Translations under genes and position numbers: made by a program
The notes under the pieces: model-generated
What the model was told of the DNA's origin: nothing
Database searches by the model: none
What the model saw: only the letters and a program-made list of their open reading frames with translations
Shown: piece by piece, positions 25,223 to 35,970 of the stretch
How positions within the stretch are numbered: the first letter of the stretch is position 1
How the letters are laid out: the number at the start of each line of letters is the position of its first letter
DNA from: Kordiimonas sediminis
GTDB taxonomy: Bacteria > Pseudomonadota > Alphaproteobacteria > Sphingomonadales > Kordiimonadaceae
Assembly (NCBI RefSeq): GCF_014656395.1
Contig: NZ_BNCI01000002.1
Span: forward strand, 372,001 to 436,000
Direction of reading: 5' to 3'
Length of the DNA: 64,000 nucleotides

Positions 25223-25512
25223 GCGCGCTCAATAAGTATGACGTGATCGTTAGCCCAGTTATCACCGAGAAGGCGACAATGGGCTCGGAAAACAATCAGG
25301 TGACTTTCAAAGTTGCCATCGATGCGACCAAACCTCAGATCAAGGCTGCTGTTGAAGGTATCTTTGGTGTTAAGGTTACTAAGGTCAATACGCTCCGCCA
25401 GGAAGGCAAGGTAAAGCGTTTCCGTGGTGTAGTCGGCAAGCGTGCCGAATACAAAAAAGCCATGGTTACACTTGCTGAAGGCGACAGCATCGACGTGACA
25501 ACGGGAGCATAA
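25219..25512 (+). CDS. rplW: Ribosomal protein L23 (uL23)
   Basis: The product has 97 residues: [15 protein letters not shown], then [20 protein letters not shown] and [21 protein letters not shown]23 sits at the exit-tunnel mouth and docks trigger factor and SRP. Begins inside the rplD stop codon. Confidence 0.98.
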   Translation: MSALNKYDVIVSPVITEKATMGSENNQVTFKVAIDATKPQIKAAVEGIFGVKVTKVNTLRQEGKVKRFRGVVGKRAEYKKAMVTLAEGDSIDVTTGA

Positions 25513-25515
25513 CCG

Positions 25516-26352
25516 ATGGCACTCAAGCAATATAAACCAAATACTCCAGGCCAGCGTGGTCTTGTTCTTGTTGACCGTGAAGGTCTGCACAAAGGCAAGC
25601 CGGTTAAAGCGCTGACTGAGGGTCTTACTAAATCTGGTGGCCGCAACAACACAGGACGTATTACATCACGTCGTCGTGGTGGTGGTCATAAGCGCACTTA
25701 CCGTTTGATCGACTTCAAGCGTACGAAGTGGGATATGGTTGCAACGGTGGAACGTCTTGAATACGATCCAAACCGTACAGCATTCATTGCACTTCTGAAG
25801 TATGAAGACGGCGAACTTGCTTACATCCTGGCACCGCAGCGCCTAGCGCCTGGTGACACTGTGATCGCAGGTAACAAGGTTGACGTTCAGCCTGGTAACG
25901 CGATGCCTTTGGCAAACATGCCAATTGGTACAATCATCCACAATGTGGAGATGAAGGCAGGTAAGGGTGGTCAGATCGCACGTTCAGCTGGTGCTTATGC
26001 GCAGTTGATTGGCCGTGACCGTGGTTATGCGCAGATCCGTCTGTCATCTGGCGAAGTTCGCCTGGTGCGCGGTGAGTGTATCGCAACAGTCGGCGCCGTT
26101 TCAAACCCTGATAATCAAAACCAAAAGCTCTCTAAAGCGGGCCGAAATCGTTGGTTAGGTCGTCGTCCGAATGTTCGTGGTGTTGCCATGAACCCGGTCG
26201 ATCACCCACACGGTGGTGGTGAAGGTCGTACCTCTGGTGGCCGTCATCCTGTTACACCATGGGGTAAACCAACGAAGGGTAAACGTACTCGTTCGAATAA
26301 ATCGTCCGACAAGTTTATCATCCGGTCGCGCCACGAGCGCAAGAAACGCTAA
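25516..26352 (+). CDS. rplB: Ribosomal protein L2 (uL2)
   Basis: The product has 278 residues. [40 protein letters not shown] and the C-terminal [20 protein letters not shown], with the His near the peptidyl-transferase centre, are standard. It is a primary 23S rRNA binder. 3 bp after rplW. Confidence 0.99.
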   Translation: MALKQYKPNTPGQRGLVLVDREGLHKGKPVKALTEGLTKSGGRNNTGRITSRRRGGGHKRTYRLIDFKRTKWDMVATVERLEYDPNRTAFIALLKYEDGELAYILAPQRLAPGDTVIAGNKVDVQPGNAMPLANMPIGTIIHNVEMKAGKGGQIARSAGAYAQLIGRDRGYAQIRLSSGEVRLVRGECIATVGAVSNPDNQNQKLSKAGRNRWLGRRPNVRGVAMNPVDHPHGGGEGRTSGGRHPVTPWGKPTKGKRTRSNKSSDKFIIRSRHERKKR

Positions 26353-26364
26353 GGAGTTTCCATC

Positions 26365-26646
26365 ATGGCACGTTCTGTATGGAAAGGCCCTTTCGTTGAC
26401 ATGCACCTTCTCAAAAAGGTGGAAACGGCTCTCGACAGTGGTAAATCTTCGGCGACAATCCAGACTTGGTCACGTCGTTCGACTATTATGCCACAATTCG
26501 TTGGTCTTACGTTCAACGTATACAACGGGCATAAGTTCATCCCTGTTTATGTGACAGAGGAAATGGTAGGCCACAAGCTTGGCGAATTTGCTCCAACGCG
26601 TACCTATTGGGGTCACGCAGCGGACAAGAAAGCTAAGAGGAAGTAA
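26365..26646 (+). CDS. rpsS: Ribosomal protein S19 (uS19)
   Basis: The product has 93 residues: [19 protein letters not shown], then [20 protein letters not shown] and [20 protein letters not shown]. It binds S13 at the 30S head. SD AAGGAG before ATG. Confidence 0.98.
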   Translation: MARSVWKGPFVDMHLLKKVETALDSGKSSATIQTWSRRSTIMPQFVGLTFNVYNGHKFIPVYVTEEMVGHKLGEFAPTRTYWGHAADKKAKRK

Positions 26647-26648
26647 TC

Positions 26649-27029
26649 ATGGGTAAGCAAGCAGCAAAACGCCGTGTGGCGGATAATGAGGCGGTAGCAA
26701 CTGCTACTATGCTTCGCGGCTCTGCCCAGAAGCTGAATCTGGTAGCAGCCAGCATCCGTGGTATGAAAGTGGAGAAGGCTATTACGACTTTGTCGTTTAA
26801 CCGTCGCCGCGCAGCCATCGATGTTAAAAAGGTTCTGGAGTCCGCAGTAGCGAACGCAGAAAACAATCACAATCTGGACGTTGACAACCTGGTGGTTGCA
26901 GAAGCGACAGTGGGTAAGGCGCTTGTTATGAAGCGTTTCCGTGCCCGTGCTCGTGGGCGCGCTGCCAAGATCGTGAAGCCGTTCAGCCGTCTGCGCATCG
27001 TTGTGCGCGAAGTAGAGGAGACTGTATAA
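26649..27029 (+). CDS. rplV: Ribosomal protein L22 (uL22)
   Basis: The product has 126 residues, slightly longer than E. coli L22 at both ends. The beta hairpin that reaches into the exit tunnel ([20 protein letters not shown]) is present, as is the core [20 protein letters not shown]. Overlaps rpsC by one base. Confidence 0.97.
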   Translation: MGKQAAKRRVADNEAVATATMLRGSAQKLNLVAASIRGMKVEKAITTLSFNRRRAAIDVKKVLESAVANAENNHNLDVDNLVVAEATVGKALVMKRFRARARGRAAKIVKPFSRLRIVVREVEETV

Positions 27030-27739
27030 TGGGTCAGAAAGTTAGTCCCGTTGGTCTGCGTCTGGGTGTAAACCGCACCTGGAATTCGCGATGGTATGCT
27101 GATGCCGGCGAATATGGCACGCTTCTTCACGAAGACCTGAAAATTCGGGAGTTCGTGAAAAAGGAATTGCCGCAGGCTGGTATTTCTAAAGTTGTCATCG
27201 AGCGTCCTGCCAAAAAGTGTCGTGTAACTATTTACAGTGCACGTCCTGGTGTGATCATCGGTAAAAAAGGTGCTGATATCGAAAAGCTTCGCGCTAAAAT
27301 CGCGAAGCTGACATCGGCAGAAGTAAGCCTGAATATCGTTGAAGTCCGCAAGCCTGAGATTGATGCCCAGCTTATTGCTGAAAGCATTGCTCAGCAGCTT
27401 GAGCGTCGGGTTTCTTTCCGTCGCGCTATGAAGCGTTCTGTTTCTAGCGCCATGCGTCTGGGTGCACTTGGTATTCGTATCAACTGTGCTGGTCGTCTGG
27501 GCGGTGCAGAAATCGCACGGACTGAATGGTACCGCGAAGGTCGTGTGCCTCTGCACACTCTGCGTGCTGATATCGATTACGGTACAGCCGAAGGTCTGAC
27601 TGCATACGGTATCATTGGTATGAAGGTTTGGGTCTTCAAGGGCGAGATCATGGAACATGATCCAATGGCTCACGAGCGCCGGGCGAATGAAGCTCAGCAG
27701 TCTGGTGGACCATCACGTCCTTCACGGCCTCAGCGCTAA
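27029..27739 (+). CDS. rpsC: Ribosomal protein S3 (uS3)
   Basis: The product has 236 residues. It opens [20 protein letters not shown]; the KH domain shows [20 protein letters not shown] and the C-terminal domain [23 protein letters not shown] sequence. It lines the mRNA entry channel. The last 15 residues are a Ser/Pro/Arg tail ([11 protein letters not shown]). Confidence 0.98.
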   Translation: MGQKVSPVGLRLGVNRTWNSRWYADAGEYGTLLHEDLKIREFVKKELPQAGISKVVIERPAKKCRVTIYSARPGVIIGKKGADIEKLRAKIAKLTSAEVSLNIVEVRKPEIDAQLIAESIAQQLERRVSFRRAMKRSVSSAMRLGALGIRINCAGRLGGAEIARTEWYREGRVPLHTLRADIDYGTAEGLTAYGIIGMKVWVFKGEIMEHDPMAHERRANEAQQSGGPSRPSRPQR

Positions 27740-27757
27740 GCATAGGAGCGACACACA

Positions 27758-28168
27758 ATGTTGCAACCAAAGCGTACAAAGTTCCGGCGGCACCATAAGG
27801 GCCGCATCCACGGCAATGCCAAGGGCGGAACAGCACTTAACTTCGGTCAGTTTGGTCTTAAAGCCCTTACTCCTGGCCGTGTAACAGCTCGTCAAATCGA
27901 AGCTGCTCGTCGTGCGATGAACCGTCACATGAAACGTTCCGGTAAGGTGTGGATTCGCATCTTCCCAGACGTTGTTGTGACGTCTAAGCCGACAGAAGTT
28001 CGGATGGGTAAAGGTAAAGGTTCACCTGATTACTGGTGTGCGCGTGTTAAACCAGGCCGCATCATGTTTGAAATTGACGGTGTATCAGAAGAAGTTGCAC
28101 GTGGTGCATTTGAGCGGGCTGCTGCGAAGCTAGCTGTTCAGACTCGCATCGTGCAGCGGATGGCATAG
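27758..28168 (+). CDS. rplP: Ribosomal protein L16 (uL16)
   Basis: The product has 136 residues: [19 protein letters not shown], then [20 protein letters not shown] and the loop [20 protein letters not shown]. It joins late in 50S assembly near the A site. Confidence 0.98.
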   Translation: MLQPKRTKFRRHHKGRIHGNAKGGTALNFGQFGLKALTPGRVTARQIEAARRAMNRHMKRSGKVWIRIFPDVVVTSKPTEVRMGKGKGSPDYWCARVKPGRIMFEIDGVSEEVARGAFERAAAKLAVQTRIVQRMA

Positions 28169-28185
28169 AAAAGGAGCACCATAAA

Positions 28186-28377
28186 ATGAAGGCTACTGAT
28201 CTTCGTGGTAAGTCCAAGGACGAGCTCCGTGATGAGCTGGAAGGCTTGAAGAAAGAGCAGTTTAACCTGCGCTTTCAGGCAGCGTCCGGACAGTTGGAAA
28301 ATACAGCCCGTGTTCGTCAGGTTCGTCGCGACATTGCTCGCATCCAGACGATCATTGCTGAATCAGCTGAGGCGTAA
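28186..28377 (+). CDS. rpmC: Ribosomal protein L29 (uL29)
   Basis: The product has 63 residues in two helices: [20 protein letters not shown], then [20 protein letters not shown] and [14 protein letters not shown]. Contacts L23 near the tunnel exit. SD AAAGGAGC. Confidence 0.97.
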   Translation: MKATDLRGKSKDELRDELEGLKKEQFNLRFQAASGQLENTARVRQVRRDIARIQTIIAESAEA

Positions 28378-28389
28378 GGAGAAAAGCCC

Positions 28390-28626
28390 ATGCCAAAGCG
28401 CATATTACAAGGTGTAGTGGTTTCAAGTGCGAACGATAAAACTGTCGTTGTGCGTGTAGAACGCAGAATTAAGCATCCATTGCTTGACAAAATTATTCGA
28501 CGCTCTAAGAAGTACCACGCTCATGATGAGAGTAACCAGTATCAGGTTGGCGATGTTGTTCGTATTGAAGAATGTCGTCCTATCTCAAAACTTAAGAGCT
28601 GGCGTGTAGTTGGTGGTGAGGCTTAG
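28390..28626 (+). CDS. rpsQ: Ribosomal protein S17 (uS17)
   Basis: The product has 78 residues, OB fold: [40 protein letters not shown] and [20 protein letters not shown] primary 16S rRNA binder. It ends 47 bp before rplN, the longest gap in this part of the operon. Confidence 0.98.
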   Translation: MPKRILQGVVVSSANDKTVVVRVERRIKHPLLDKIIRRSKKYHAHDESNQYQVGDVVRIEECRPISKLKSWRVVGGEA

Positions 28627-28673
28627 GCCTCACATACCGACTATTTGTTTAGTTATAAAGAAGGGTTGAACCC

Positions 28674-29042
28674 ATGATCCAAATGCAAACCAACCTCGAT
28701 GTGGCAGACAACTCCGGTGCCAAGAGGGTGCAGTGCATTAAAGTGCTTGGAGGTTCCAAGCGTAAAACTGCTGGAGTTGGCGACATTATCGTCGTCTCAG
28801 TGAAAGAGGCGATCCCACGGGGTCGTGTTAAGAAGGGTGATGTGCACCGTGCCGTCATCGTTCGCACAGCTAAAGAAGTTCGTCGTAACGATGGTACTAC
28901 CATCCGTTTCGACCGCAATGCTGCGGTTCTGGTTAACAAAAACCACGAGCCAATCGGTACTCGTATTTTCGGGCCGGTTGTTCGTGAGCTTCGTGCCAAG
29001 AACCACATGAAAATCATCTCTCTTGCTCCGGAGGTACTGTAA
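28674..29042 (+). CDS. rplN: Ribosomal protein L14 (uL14)
   Basis: The product has 122 residues: [19 protein letters not shown], then [19 protein letters not shown] and [20 protein letters not shown]. Sits at the subunit interface and is the dock of RsfS. Confidence 0.99.
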   Translation: MIQMQTNLDVADNSGAKRVQCIKVLGGSKRKTAGVGDIIVVSVKEAIPRGRVKKGDVHRAVIVRTAKEVRRNDGTTIRFDRNAAVLVNKNHEPIGTRIFGPVVRELRAKNHMKIISLAPEVL

Positions 29043-29044
29043 CA

Positions 29045-29359
29045 ATGGCCGCTAAGCTTAAAAAAGGTGACAAGGTCGTTGTGCTTGCTGGTAAGGACAA
29101 GGGCAAGCGTGGCGAAATCACAAGGATTCTGACTGCAGAAGGCCGTGCAATCGTATCAGGTGTTAACCTGATCAAGAAGCACAACCGCCCAAGTCAGGTT
29201 AGTGCGGGTGGTATCGAAACCAAAGAAGCTGCAATCCAGCTTTCTAACCTTGCTTATGAAGACAAGGATGGTAACCCGACTCGCGTAGGTTTCAAAACTC
29301 TCGAAGATGGCAAAAAAGTTCGTTTTGCCAAGAAATCCGGGGAGGTGATTGATGGCTAA
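29045..29359 (+). CDS. rplX: Ribosomal protein L24 (uL24)
   Basis: The product has 104 residues with the KOW motif [20 protein letters not shown], then [20 protein letters not shown]. Assembly initiator of the 50S. Overlaps the rplE start by 8 bp. Confidence 0.98.
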   Translation: MAAKLKKGDKVVVLAGKDKGKRGEITRILTAEGRAIVSGVNLIKKHNRPSQVSAGGIETKEAAIQLSNLAYEDKDGNPTRVGFKTLEDGKKVRFAKKSGEVIDG

Positions 29360-29903
29360 GGCAGTTGCACGTCTGCGTAAGCATTACGACGAAACAGTGC
29401 GCTCTTCTCTGGTTGAGAAGTTCGGCTACAAAAATCCTATGCAGGTTCCAAAGCTCGACAAAATCGTTATCAACGTTGGTGTTGGCGAAGCAGTTGCGGA
29501 CAAGAAAAAGGTCGATAAAGTGGTTGAAGAAATCACTGCGATCGCTGGTCAGAAGCCTGTAGTTACTAAAGCCCGTAAGTCTATCGCGACGTTTAAGCTT
29601 CGTGATGGTATGCCGATCGGTGTGAAAGTAACACTGCGTGCTGACCGCATGTACGAATTCCTGGACCGCCTGGTAACAATTGCACTTCCACGCGTTCGTG
29701 ACTTCCAGGGTGTTAGCCCTAAGTCATTCGACGGCCGTGGTAACTATGCAATGGGTATCAAGGAACAACTGATCTTCCCAGAGATCAACTACGACAAAGT
29801 AGATACGATCAGAGGGATGGACATCATTATCTGTACGACGGCTAAGACCGACGACGAAGCGCGTGAGCTGCTGCGTTGTTTCGATATGCCGTTCAAGCAG
29901 TAA
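29352..29903 (+). CDS. rplE: Ribosomal protein L5 (uL5)
   Basis: The product has 183 residues from ATG 29352, with GGAGGTG at good spacing; the TTG just before it is not needed. [40 protein letters not shown] and [20 protein letters not shown] are standard. Binds 5S rRNA. Confidence 0.98.
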   Translation: MAKAVARLRKHYDETVRSSLVEKFGYKNPMQVPKLDKIVINVGVGEAVADKKKVDKVVEEITAIAGQKPVVTKARKSIATFKLRDGMPIGVKVTLRADRMYEFLDRLVTIALPRVRDFQGVSPKSFDGRGNYAMGIKEQLIFPEINYDKVDTIRGMDIIICTTAKTDDEARELLRCFDMPFKQ

Positions 29904-29924
29904 TGGCTCGCAAGGAGATTTAGA

Positions 29925-30230
29925 ATGGCTAAAATCAGCGCCATGGAGAAAAACAAGCGCCGTGAGCGTCTTGTTGCCAAGTACGCCGACAAGCGCGCTG
30001 CTCTGAAAGCGAAGGCAAACGACAAGAGCCTTCCTGATGAGGAGCGTTGGTTCGCGAACCTGGAACTCGCTAAACTGCCACGGAACGGTGCCGCTACTCG
30101 TCTTCGCAATCGTTGCGAAGTAACTGGTCGCCCTCGTGGTTACTACCGTAAATTCAAAATGTCTCGTATCGCCCTGCGTGAACTCGGTTCCGCTGGTCTG
30201 GTGCCAGGCATTGTCAAGTCAAGCTGGTAA
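29925..30230 (+). CDS. rpsN: Ribosomal protein S14 (uS14), zinc-free type
   Basis: The product has 101 residues: the long, cysteine-poor form ([20 protein letters not shown], then [20 protein letters not shown], then [18 protein letters not shown]). Only one Cys is seen, so no zinc ribbon. Confidence 0.98.
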   Translation: MAKISAMEKNKRRERLVAKYADKRAALKAKANDKSLPDEERWFANLELAKLPRNGAATRLRNRCEVTGRPRGYYRKFKMSRIALRELGSAGLVPGIVKSSW

Positions 30231-30242
30231 GGGAGAACGTTC

Positions 30243-30641
30243 ATGTCTATGACTGATCCTATCGGCGATATGCTGACAAGAATCCGCAACGGTTTGCAAG
30301 CTGGCAAATCTAGCGTTCGTTCACCGGCTTCCAAAGCTCGCCAGCGCATTCTTGATGTGCTGCAGCGCGAAGGCTACATCCGTGGCTATGAGCGTCTTGA
30401 GCTTGAAGGTAACAAAGCAGAACTCAGCATCGAGCTGAAGTACAATGAAGGCGAGCCTGTTATTCGTACGCTTAATCGCGTATCGAAGCCTGGTCGTCGC
30501 GTGTACAGCTCAGTTTCTGATCTGCCTCGTGTTCACAACGGTCTGGGTATTTCCATCGTTTCCACGCCAAAAGGTGTTCTGTCTGATGCAGAAGCACGTG
30601 AAGGCAATGTGGGCGGCGAAATCCTCTGCACCGTATTCTAA
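30243..30641 (+). CDS. rpsH: Ribosomal protein S8 (uS8)
   Basis: The product has 132 residues: [20 protein letters not shown], then [20 protein letters not shown] and the C-terminal [12 protein letters not shown]. Primary 16S binder; in E. coli S8 represses the spc operon at the L5 site, not checked here. Confidence 0.98.
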   Translation: MSMTDPIGDMLTRIRNGLQAGKSSVRSPASKARQRILDVLQREGYIRGYERLELEGNKAELSIELKYNEGEPVIRTLNRVSKPGRRVYSSVSDLPRVHNGLGISIVSTPKGVLSDAEAREGNVGGEILCTVF

Positions 30642-30664
30642 GTCGTTAAAGGAAGGGAAAACAA

Positions 30665-31198
30665 ATGTCCCGTATCGGTAAAAAACCTGTACAGATCCCG
30701 TCAGGCGTAACCGTTACCCTTAATGGCTCTGACTTGACGGTTAAAGGCCCTAAGGGTGAACTGGCTATGACCTTTGTTCCTGAGGTTGAGGTTACTCACC
30801 AGGACAACGAGATCGCAGTTTCTCCTGTTGGTGAAACAAAACGTGCCCGCTCTATGTGGGGTATGCAGCGCACAATGGTAAGCAACCTTATTGAGGGTGT
30901 TACCACTGGCTACACGAGAAAGCTTGAAATCAACGGTGTTGGTTATCGTGCACAGATGAAGGGTTCTTCCCTTAATCTGCAGCTGGGTTTCTCGCATGAT
31001 GTCGATTTTCCGGTGCCGGAAGGCATCAAGATCGAAACGCCTGATCAGACTACTATCGTTATCTCTGGTATCGATAAACAGAAAGTCGGTCAGACAGCGG
31101 CGAAAATCCGCGAATATCGTAAGCCTGAGCCATACAAAGGCAAGGGTATCAAGTATGAAGGCGAATATATCTTCCGTAAAGAAGGTAAGAAGAAGTAG
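30665..31198 (+). CDS. rplF: Ribosomal protein L6 (uL6)
   Basis: The product has 177 residues: [20 protein letters not shown], then [20 protein letters not shown] and the C-terminal signature [20 protein letters not shown]. Standard length. Confidence 0.98.
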   Translation: MSRIGKKPVQIPSGVTVTLNGSDLTVKGPKGELAMTFVPEVEVTHQDNEIAVSPVGETKRARSMWGMQRTMVSNLIEGVTTGYTRKLEINGVGYRAQMKGSSLNLQLGFSHDVDFPVPEGIKIETPDQTTIVISGIDKQKVGQTAAKIREYRKPEPYKGKGIKYEGEYIFRKEGKKK

Positions 31199-31210
31199 TA
31201 GGTGGCAGAC

Positions 31211-31564
31211 ATGGCAAACACATCTCTCTTTGATAGACGTCGTCAGCGTAACCGTAATCAACTTAAAAAGGTTGGTAACGGGCGTCCTCGTCTATCTATC
31301 CACCGGACAAACCAGCATATGTATGCCCAGATCATCGATGATGCCAAGGGTGCTACACTTGCTGCAGCCTCTACGCTTGAAGCGGATCTGAAAACGGCTG
31401 GCACGTCTAACATTGAAGCAGCTACCAAGGTAGGTACACTGATCGCTGAGCGCGCGAAGAAAGCGGGCGTAGAGACAGTAGTATTTGACCGGGGTGGTTT
31501 CCTGTACCACGGTCGCGTCAAGGCGCTTGCTGAAGCAGCACGCTCTGGCGGCCTGGACTTCTAA
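31211..31564 (+). CDS. rplR: Ribosomal protein L18 (uL18)
   Basis: The product has 117 residues from ATG 31211, preceded by TAGGTGG; a GTG at 31202 would add three residues. [20 protein letters not shown] and [20 protein letters not shown] are diagnostic. Brings 5S rRNA to the 50S. Confidence 0.97.
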   Translation: MANTSLFDRRRQRNRNQLKKVGNGRPRLSIHRTNQHMYAQIIDDAKGATLAAASTLEADLKTAGTSNIEAATKVGTLIAERAKKAGVETVVFDRGGFLYHGRVKALAEAARSGGLDF

Positions 31565-31583
31565 ATAAGGAAAAGGATGTCCA

Positions 31584-32165
31584 ATGGCACGCCCAGAAAA
31601 AAATGCACAACAAGAAAGTGAACTTGTAGAAAAGCTTGTCCACATTAACCGTGTGGCCAAAGTGGTAAAAGGTGGTCGTCGTTTTGGTTTCGCAGCGCTT
31701 GTCGTTGTTGGTGATCAGCGTGGCCGTGTAGGTTTCGGTAATGGTAAAGCTCGGGAAGTTCCTGAAGCAATCCGTAAAGCTACTGAAGCTGCAAAGAAAA
31801 ACATGATCCGTGTTCCTCTGCGTGAAGGCCGGACCTTGCACCATGATATTCGTGGCCGTCACGGCGCGGGTAAAGTACTTATCCGTTCTGCGGCTGCTGG
31901 TACTGGTATCATTGCAGGTGGTCCAATGCGTGCAGTGTTCGAAGCACTAGGTGTACAGGACGTTGTAACCAAGTCCCAGGGTTCTCCAAACCCTTACAAC
32001 ATGGTTCGTGCAACGTTTAATGCGCTGACACTTCAGAATTCTCCACGTCAGATCGCAGCAAAACGCGGTAAGAAAGTGGCTGACATTGTCGCACGTCGCG
32101 GTGATGTAAAAGTTGCTACATCAGCTGATGAAGCTGGTGAGGCAGCAGAAGCTGCTGAGGAGTAA
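31584..32165 (+). CDS. rpsE: Ribosomal protein S5 (uS5)
   Basis: The product has 193 residues: [40 protein letters not shown] and [20 protein letters not shown]. The C-terminal 25 residues are an acidic, Ala-rich tail ([16 protein letters not shown]) longer than in E. coli. Confidence 0.98.
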   Translation: MARPEKNAQQESELVEKLVHINRVAKVVKGGRRFGFAALVVVGDQRGRVGFGNGKAREVPEAIRKATEAAKKNMIRVPLREGRTLHHDIRGRHGAGKVLIRSAAAGTGIIAGGPMRAVFEALGVQDVVTKSQGSPNPYNMVRATFNALTLQNSPRQIAAKRGKKVADIVARRGDVKVATSADEAGEAAEAAEE

Positions 32166-32170
32166 GACCA

Positions 32171-32359
32171 ATGGCTGCTAAGAAAAAGACGCTAAAGGTA
32201 ACGCAAATCGCGAGCCCAATTCGTCGCCAGGCTGATCAGCGCGCTACGCTCGTTGGGCTTGGTCTTAACAAAATGCATAAAACTCGTGAGCTGGAGGATA
32301 CTCCTTCCGTTCGCGGCATGATCAACAAGGTGCACCACCTGGTGCGCGTTGAAGATTAA
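32171..32359 (+). CDS. rpmD: Ribosomal protein L30 (uL30)
   Basis: The product has 62 residues: [20 protein letters not shown], then [20 protein letters not shown] and [11 protein letters not shown]. Short bacterial form. Confidence 0.98.
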   Translation: MAAKKKTLKVTQIASPIRRQADQRATLVGLGLNKMHKTRELEDTPSVRGMINKVHHLVRVED

Positions 32360-32379
32360 GCTCACGTAGGAGATAACGC

Positions 32380-32838
32380 ATGAAACTCAATCAACTAAGT
32401 GACAATCAGGGTGCTCGCAAAAGCCGCACTCGTGTTGGTCGCGGTATCGGTTCCGGCAAAGGTAAAACTGCTGGTTCAGGTCACAAAGGTCAGAAAGCTC
32501 GTTCCGGTGTTGCTATTCACGGTTTCGAGGGTGGTCAGATGCCTATCTATCGCCGCCTTCCAAAGCGTGGCTTCAACTCTATCAATCCGAAGTCATTCGA
32601 GGTTGTTAACATTGGCCGTATTCAAAAAGCGGTTGATGCGAAGAAGCTGGATATCAAGAAGCCGATCACGATCGAAACTCTGGTCGAAGCGGGTATCGTT
32701 GGCAAAGTTAAAGACGGTGTTCGTCTTCTTGCCAAGGGTGAGCTTACTGCAAAGATCGACATTACTGTTACTGGCGCCTCAAAAGCAGCTGTAGAAGCTG
32801 TTGAGAAAGCAGGCGGTAAAGTTTCAGTTGCGGAATAA
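32380..32838 (+). CDS. rplO: Ribosomal protein L15 (uL15)
   Basis: The product has 152 residues: [20 protein letters not shown], then [20 protein letters not shown] and the C-terminal domain [20 protein letters not shown]. Last ribosomal gene before secY; a hairpin follows. Confidence 0.98.
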   Translation: MKLNQLSDNQGARKSRTRVGRGIGSGKGKTAGSGHKGQKARSGVAIHGFEGGQMPIYRRLPKRGFNSINPKSFEVVNIGRIQKAVDAKKLDIKKPITIETLVEAGIVGKVKDGVRLLAKGELTAKIDITVTGASKAAVEAVEKAGGKVSVAE

Positions 32839-32858
32839 ATATCCGCACGTAGAAAAAG

Positions 32859-32882
32859 AACCCCGGGCTTAGGTCCGGGGTT
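32859..32882 (+). terminator. Hairpin between rplO and secY, probable attenuator
   Basis: AACCCCGG pairs with CCGGGGTT around GCTTAGGT, but only three Ts follow. It is too weak in U-run to be a full terminator and is set 61 bp ahead of secY, so it may lower secY-adk transcription relative to the ribosomal genes. Confidence 0.5.
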
Positions 32883-32942
32883 TAAACGCTTGGGGCATAT
32901 GCCTCTATCTAACAACGAAACATTGGGCTGGAGTATTATCCT

Positions 32943-34280
32943 ATGGCATCAGCTGCGGAACAATTAGCGCAGAATTTTAGTTTTGCTTCTATTGGCAAGG
33001 CAGAAGAGCTTAAAAAACGTATCTGGTTTGCACTGGGTGCCCTGATTGTTTATCGTTTGTGTACGTATATTCCACTTCCGGGAATTGACGCGAACGCCCT
33101 GGAGAACATGTTTGCAAGCCTGGGCGGCGGCTTCCTTGATATGGTCAACACTTTTTCTGGCGGAGCCTTGCAGCGGATGTCGATCATCACGCTCGGTATC
33201 ATGCCATATATCTCTGCGTCCATCATCATGCAGCTTCTGACAACGATGAGCAGCCATTTTGCTCAGTTGAAGAAAGAAGGCGAGCAGGGACGTAAGAAAA
33301 TCAACCAATATACCCGCTACGGTACAGTTGTTCTGACGATCGTTCAGGGGTACGCCATGGCGACTAGTCTGGAAACTCAGGCTGGTGTCGTCGTTGATCC
33401 GGGTTTCTTCTTCCGATTTACAACGGTTGTGACACTTGTTGGCGGTACCATGTTCCTGATGTGGCTTGGCGAACAGATCACCCAGCGCGGTATCGGTAAT
33501 GGTATTTCACTGATCATTTTTGCTGGTATTGTAGCAGAACTGCCAGGGACTATCGCCCAGGCGTTTGAACTGAACCGTGCTGGTTCCATGTCACTGACTA
33601 TCTTGCTTGCCATGATTATTGGTGCAGCCGCTTTGATCTGGTTTATCGTTCTGTGTGAGCGCGCGCAACGCCGTATTGTCATTCAGTATCCAAAGCGTCA
33701 GCAAGGTAACCGCATGATGCAGGGTGATACATCACACCTGCCAATGAAGCTGAACGTATCTGGTGTTATTCCGCCGATTTTCGCAAGTTCAATCCTGTTG
33801 ATGCCTCTATCTATTGCCGGCTTCTATTCTGCGGGTGGTCCAGAGTGGTTGACAACAGTCACATCAGTGCTTGGGCCAGGTCGTCCAGTATATGTGGCGC
33901 TTTATATCCTGCTGATCGTATTCTTTGCTTTCTTCTACACGGCTGTTGTTTTCAATCCGGAAGATACTGCCGATAACCTGAAAAAACATGGTGGCTTTGT
34001 GCCAGGCATTCGCCCAGGCGCACGTACAGCGGAATATCTGGACTATGTACTGACACGCCTGACAGTCATTGGATCTGCGTATCTGTCCATTGTATGTGTT
34101 ATTCCGGAAATTCTGATTTCCCAGGCTGCAGTCCCATTCTACTTGGGAGGTACAAGTCTTCTGATCGTAGTGAATGTGACAATGGACACAGTGTCACAAA
34201 TCCACAGTCATCTGATGGCACAGCAGTATGAAGGTCTTCTGAAGAAGGCACGTATCAAAGGAAAAGGAGCGCGTCGGTGA
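32943..34280 (+). CDS. secY: SecY, channel subunit of the Sec translocase
   Basis: The product has 445 residues and ten hydrophobic segments. Markers are YIPLPGIDANALENMF, NTFSGGALQRMSIITLGIMP, MQLLTTMSSHFAQLKKEGEQ and NPEDTADNLKKHGGFVPGIR (cytosolic loop that meets SecA and ribosomes). Overlaps adk by 4 bp (GTGA), giving translational coupling. Confidence 0.99.
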   Translation: MASAAEQLAQNFSFASIGKAEELKKRIWFALGALIVYRLCTYIPLPGIDANALENMFASLGGGFLDMVNTFSGGALQRMSIITLGIMPYISASIIMQLLTTMSSHFAQLKKEGEQGRKKINQYTRYGTVVLTIVQGYAMATSLETQAGVVVDPGFFFRFTTVVTLVGGTMFLMWLGEQITQRGIGNGISLIIFAGIVAELPGTIAQAFELNRAGSMSLTILLAMIIGAAALIWFIVLCERAQRRIVIQYPKRQQGNRMMQGDTSHLPMKLNVSGVIPPIFASSILLMPLSIAGFYSAGGPEWLTTVTSVLGPGRPVYVALYILLIVFFAFFYTAVVFNPEDTADNLKKHGGFVPGIRPGARTAEYLDYVLTRLTVIGSAYLSIVCVIPEILISQAAVPFYLGGTSLLIVVNVTMDTVSQIHSHLMAQQYEGLLKKARIKGKGARR

Positions 34281-34924
34281 TTGTAATTTTATTCGGACCT
34301 CCAGGTGCAGGTAAAGGCACTCAGGCGCAGCGAATTGAAAAAGAACGTAATCTTGTCCAGCTTTCAACGGGTGACATGCTCCGTGCCGCTGTTGCAGCGG
34401 GTACAGAAATGGGCCTGAAAGCAAAAGAAAAAATGGATGCAGGGCAACTGGTATCAGACGATATTGTTATTGGTATCATCCGTGACCGCATTCAGGAGCA
34501 GGATTGCAAAAACGGATTTATTCTTGATGGCTTCCCGCGCACAGTAGCGCAGGCAGAAGCCCTGGATGAAATGCTTGTCGATCTTGGCCGTAAACTTGAT
34601 TTTGTAATCGAGATGAAGGTCAATGACGAGGTGCTGGCTGATCGTGTAGTTGGCCGCTTCTCTTGCGCCAAGTGTAACGAAGGATATCATGACACCGAAA
34701 AACCAACAAAGGTTGACGGTGTGTGTGATGTGTGTGGTGGTACTGAATTTACTCGCCGCAAGGACGATAACCGGGAAACAGTAAGTAAGCGCTTGGCTGC
34801 ATACTATGCTGATACAGCTCCGGTGCTTCCTTACTACGAGAAATCTGGTGTACTTCATTCCGTTGATGGCATGGCCTCAATCGAAGAAGTTGCTGCACAA
34901 ATGAACGCGGTTTTTGCCGCATAA
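34277..34924 (+). CDS. adk: Adenylate kinase, zinc-binding long form
   Basis: The product has 215 residues from GTG 34277. P-loop GPPGAGKGTQ, LSTGDMLRAAV, DGFPRTVAQAEAL and the LID are present; the LID carries two CxxC pairs (CAKC and CDVC), the zinc-binding version. Balances AMP, ADP and ATP. Start overlaps the secY stop. Confidence 0.98.
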   Translation: MIVILFGPPGAGKGTQAQRIEKERNLVQLSTGDMLRAAVAAGTEMGLKAKEKMDAGQLVSDDIVIGIIRDRIQEQDCKNGFILDGFPRTVAQAEALDEMLVDLGRKLDFVIEMKVNDEVLADRVVGRFSCAKCNEGYHDTEKPTKVDGVCDVCGGTEFTRRKDDNRETVSKRLAAYYADTAPVLPYYEKSGVLHSVDGMASIEEVAAQMNAVFAA

Positions 34925-34944
34925 AAAATGTGTCACCAGACGGG

Positions 34945-34972
34945 TTGACGTTTGAGGGTTTATGCATATAAT
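34945..34972 (+). promoter_or_regulatory. Strong promoter for the rpsM-rpsK-rpoA-rplQ unit
   Basis: -35 TTGACG (34945-34950) and -10 TATAAT (34967-34972) are 16 bp apart, in the 138-bp gap between adk and rpsM. It separates the alpha operon from the spc operon and secY. Confidence 0.8.
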
Positions 34973-35062
34973 CCCCGAACTTCGACGTGTCTATGGCATT
35001 AGTGTATGGACTGCGTCGATTAGGTATGGACAAAGTCCAAATTTAAAACAGGAGATAAGGTC

Positions 35063-35431
35063 GTGGCGCGTATTGCAGGCGTTAACATCCCGACCAACAA
35101 ACGTGTAGAGATTGCTCTCACTTACATTCACGGAATTGGCCACACAACTGCCACTGATATCTGTGCAAAGCTGGATATCCCTCGTGAACGTCGGGTAAAT
35201 GAACTTTCAGATGCTGAAGTAATTCAGATTCGTGAAATGATTGATAGTGACCTAACGGTTGAAGGTGATCTTCGTCGTGAAGTTGCTCTGAACATCAAAC
35301 GGTTGATGGACCTCAAGTCTTATCGTGGTCTTCGTCACCGTAACAAGCTGCCAGTTCGTGGCCAGCGTACCAGCACCAATGCGCGTACTCGTAAGGGTAA
35401 AGCGGTTGCGATTGCCGGTAAGAAGAAATAA
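35063..35431 (+). CDS. rpsM: Ribosomal protein S13 (uS13)
   Basis: The product has 122 residues from GTG 35063 (SD AGGAGATAAGG). [38 protein letters not shown] and [20 protein letters not shown] are diagnostic. rpmJ, which precedes rpsM in many other bacteria, is absent here, as is usual in alphaproteobacteria. Confidence 0.98.
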   Translation: MARIAGVNIPTNKRVEIALTYIHGIGHTTATDICAKLDIPRERRVNELSDAEVIQIREMIDSDLTVEGDLRREVALNIKRLMDLKSYRGLRHRNKLPVRGQRTSTNARTRKGKAVAIAGKKK

Positions 35432-35502
35432 TTCGTCTTTAAGAGCTAGTCTTTTAAGGCGCTGTTTAGGACTCCCACAAAGAAAGATAGGGTCTGACTG
35501 AA

Positions 35503-35892
35503 ATGGCAAAAGAAGCTAAGTCAATTAAGCGTCGTGAACGCAAGAACATCTCTAACGGTGTTGCGCACGTTAACGCATCATTTAACAATACCATGGTCAC
35601 CATCACTGACGTGCAGGGGAATGCTATCTCCTGGTCCTCTGCGGGCATGATGGGGTTCAAGGGTTCTCGTAAATCTACGCCTTACGCTGCACAGGTTGCT
35701 GCTGAAGACGCTGGTAAAAAAGCACAGGAACACGGCATGAAGACTCTCGAAGTCGAAGTCAAAGGTCCTGGTGCTGGCCGCGAAAGCGCTCTGCGTGCAC
35801 TGCAGGCGATTGGTTTTGTTATTACAAGCATCCGTGATGTTTCACCGGTACCTCACAATGGTTGCCGTCCTCCGAAGCGTCGTCGCGTATAA
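35503..35892 (+). CDS. rpsK: Ribosomal protein S11 (uS11)
   Basis: The product has 129 residues: [40 protein letters not shown] and the C-terminal [18 protein letters not shown]. Part of the platform. rpsD, often next in other groups, is not here. Confidence 0.98.
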   Translation: MAKEAKSIKRRERKNISNGVAHVNASFNNTMVTITDVQGNAISWSSAGMMGFKGSRKSTPYAAQVAAEDAGKKAQEHGMKTLEVEVKGPGAGRESALRALQAIGFVITSIRDVSPVPHNGCRPPKRRRV

Positions 35893-35970
35893 AGAAGTAT
35901 TGGTTATACGTAAGAGTATTGGCAAATATCTTAATGCGTGTAGCATTAATGCAAAAAGGGGTTTACCAAC

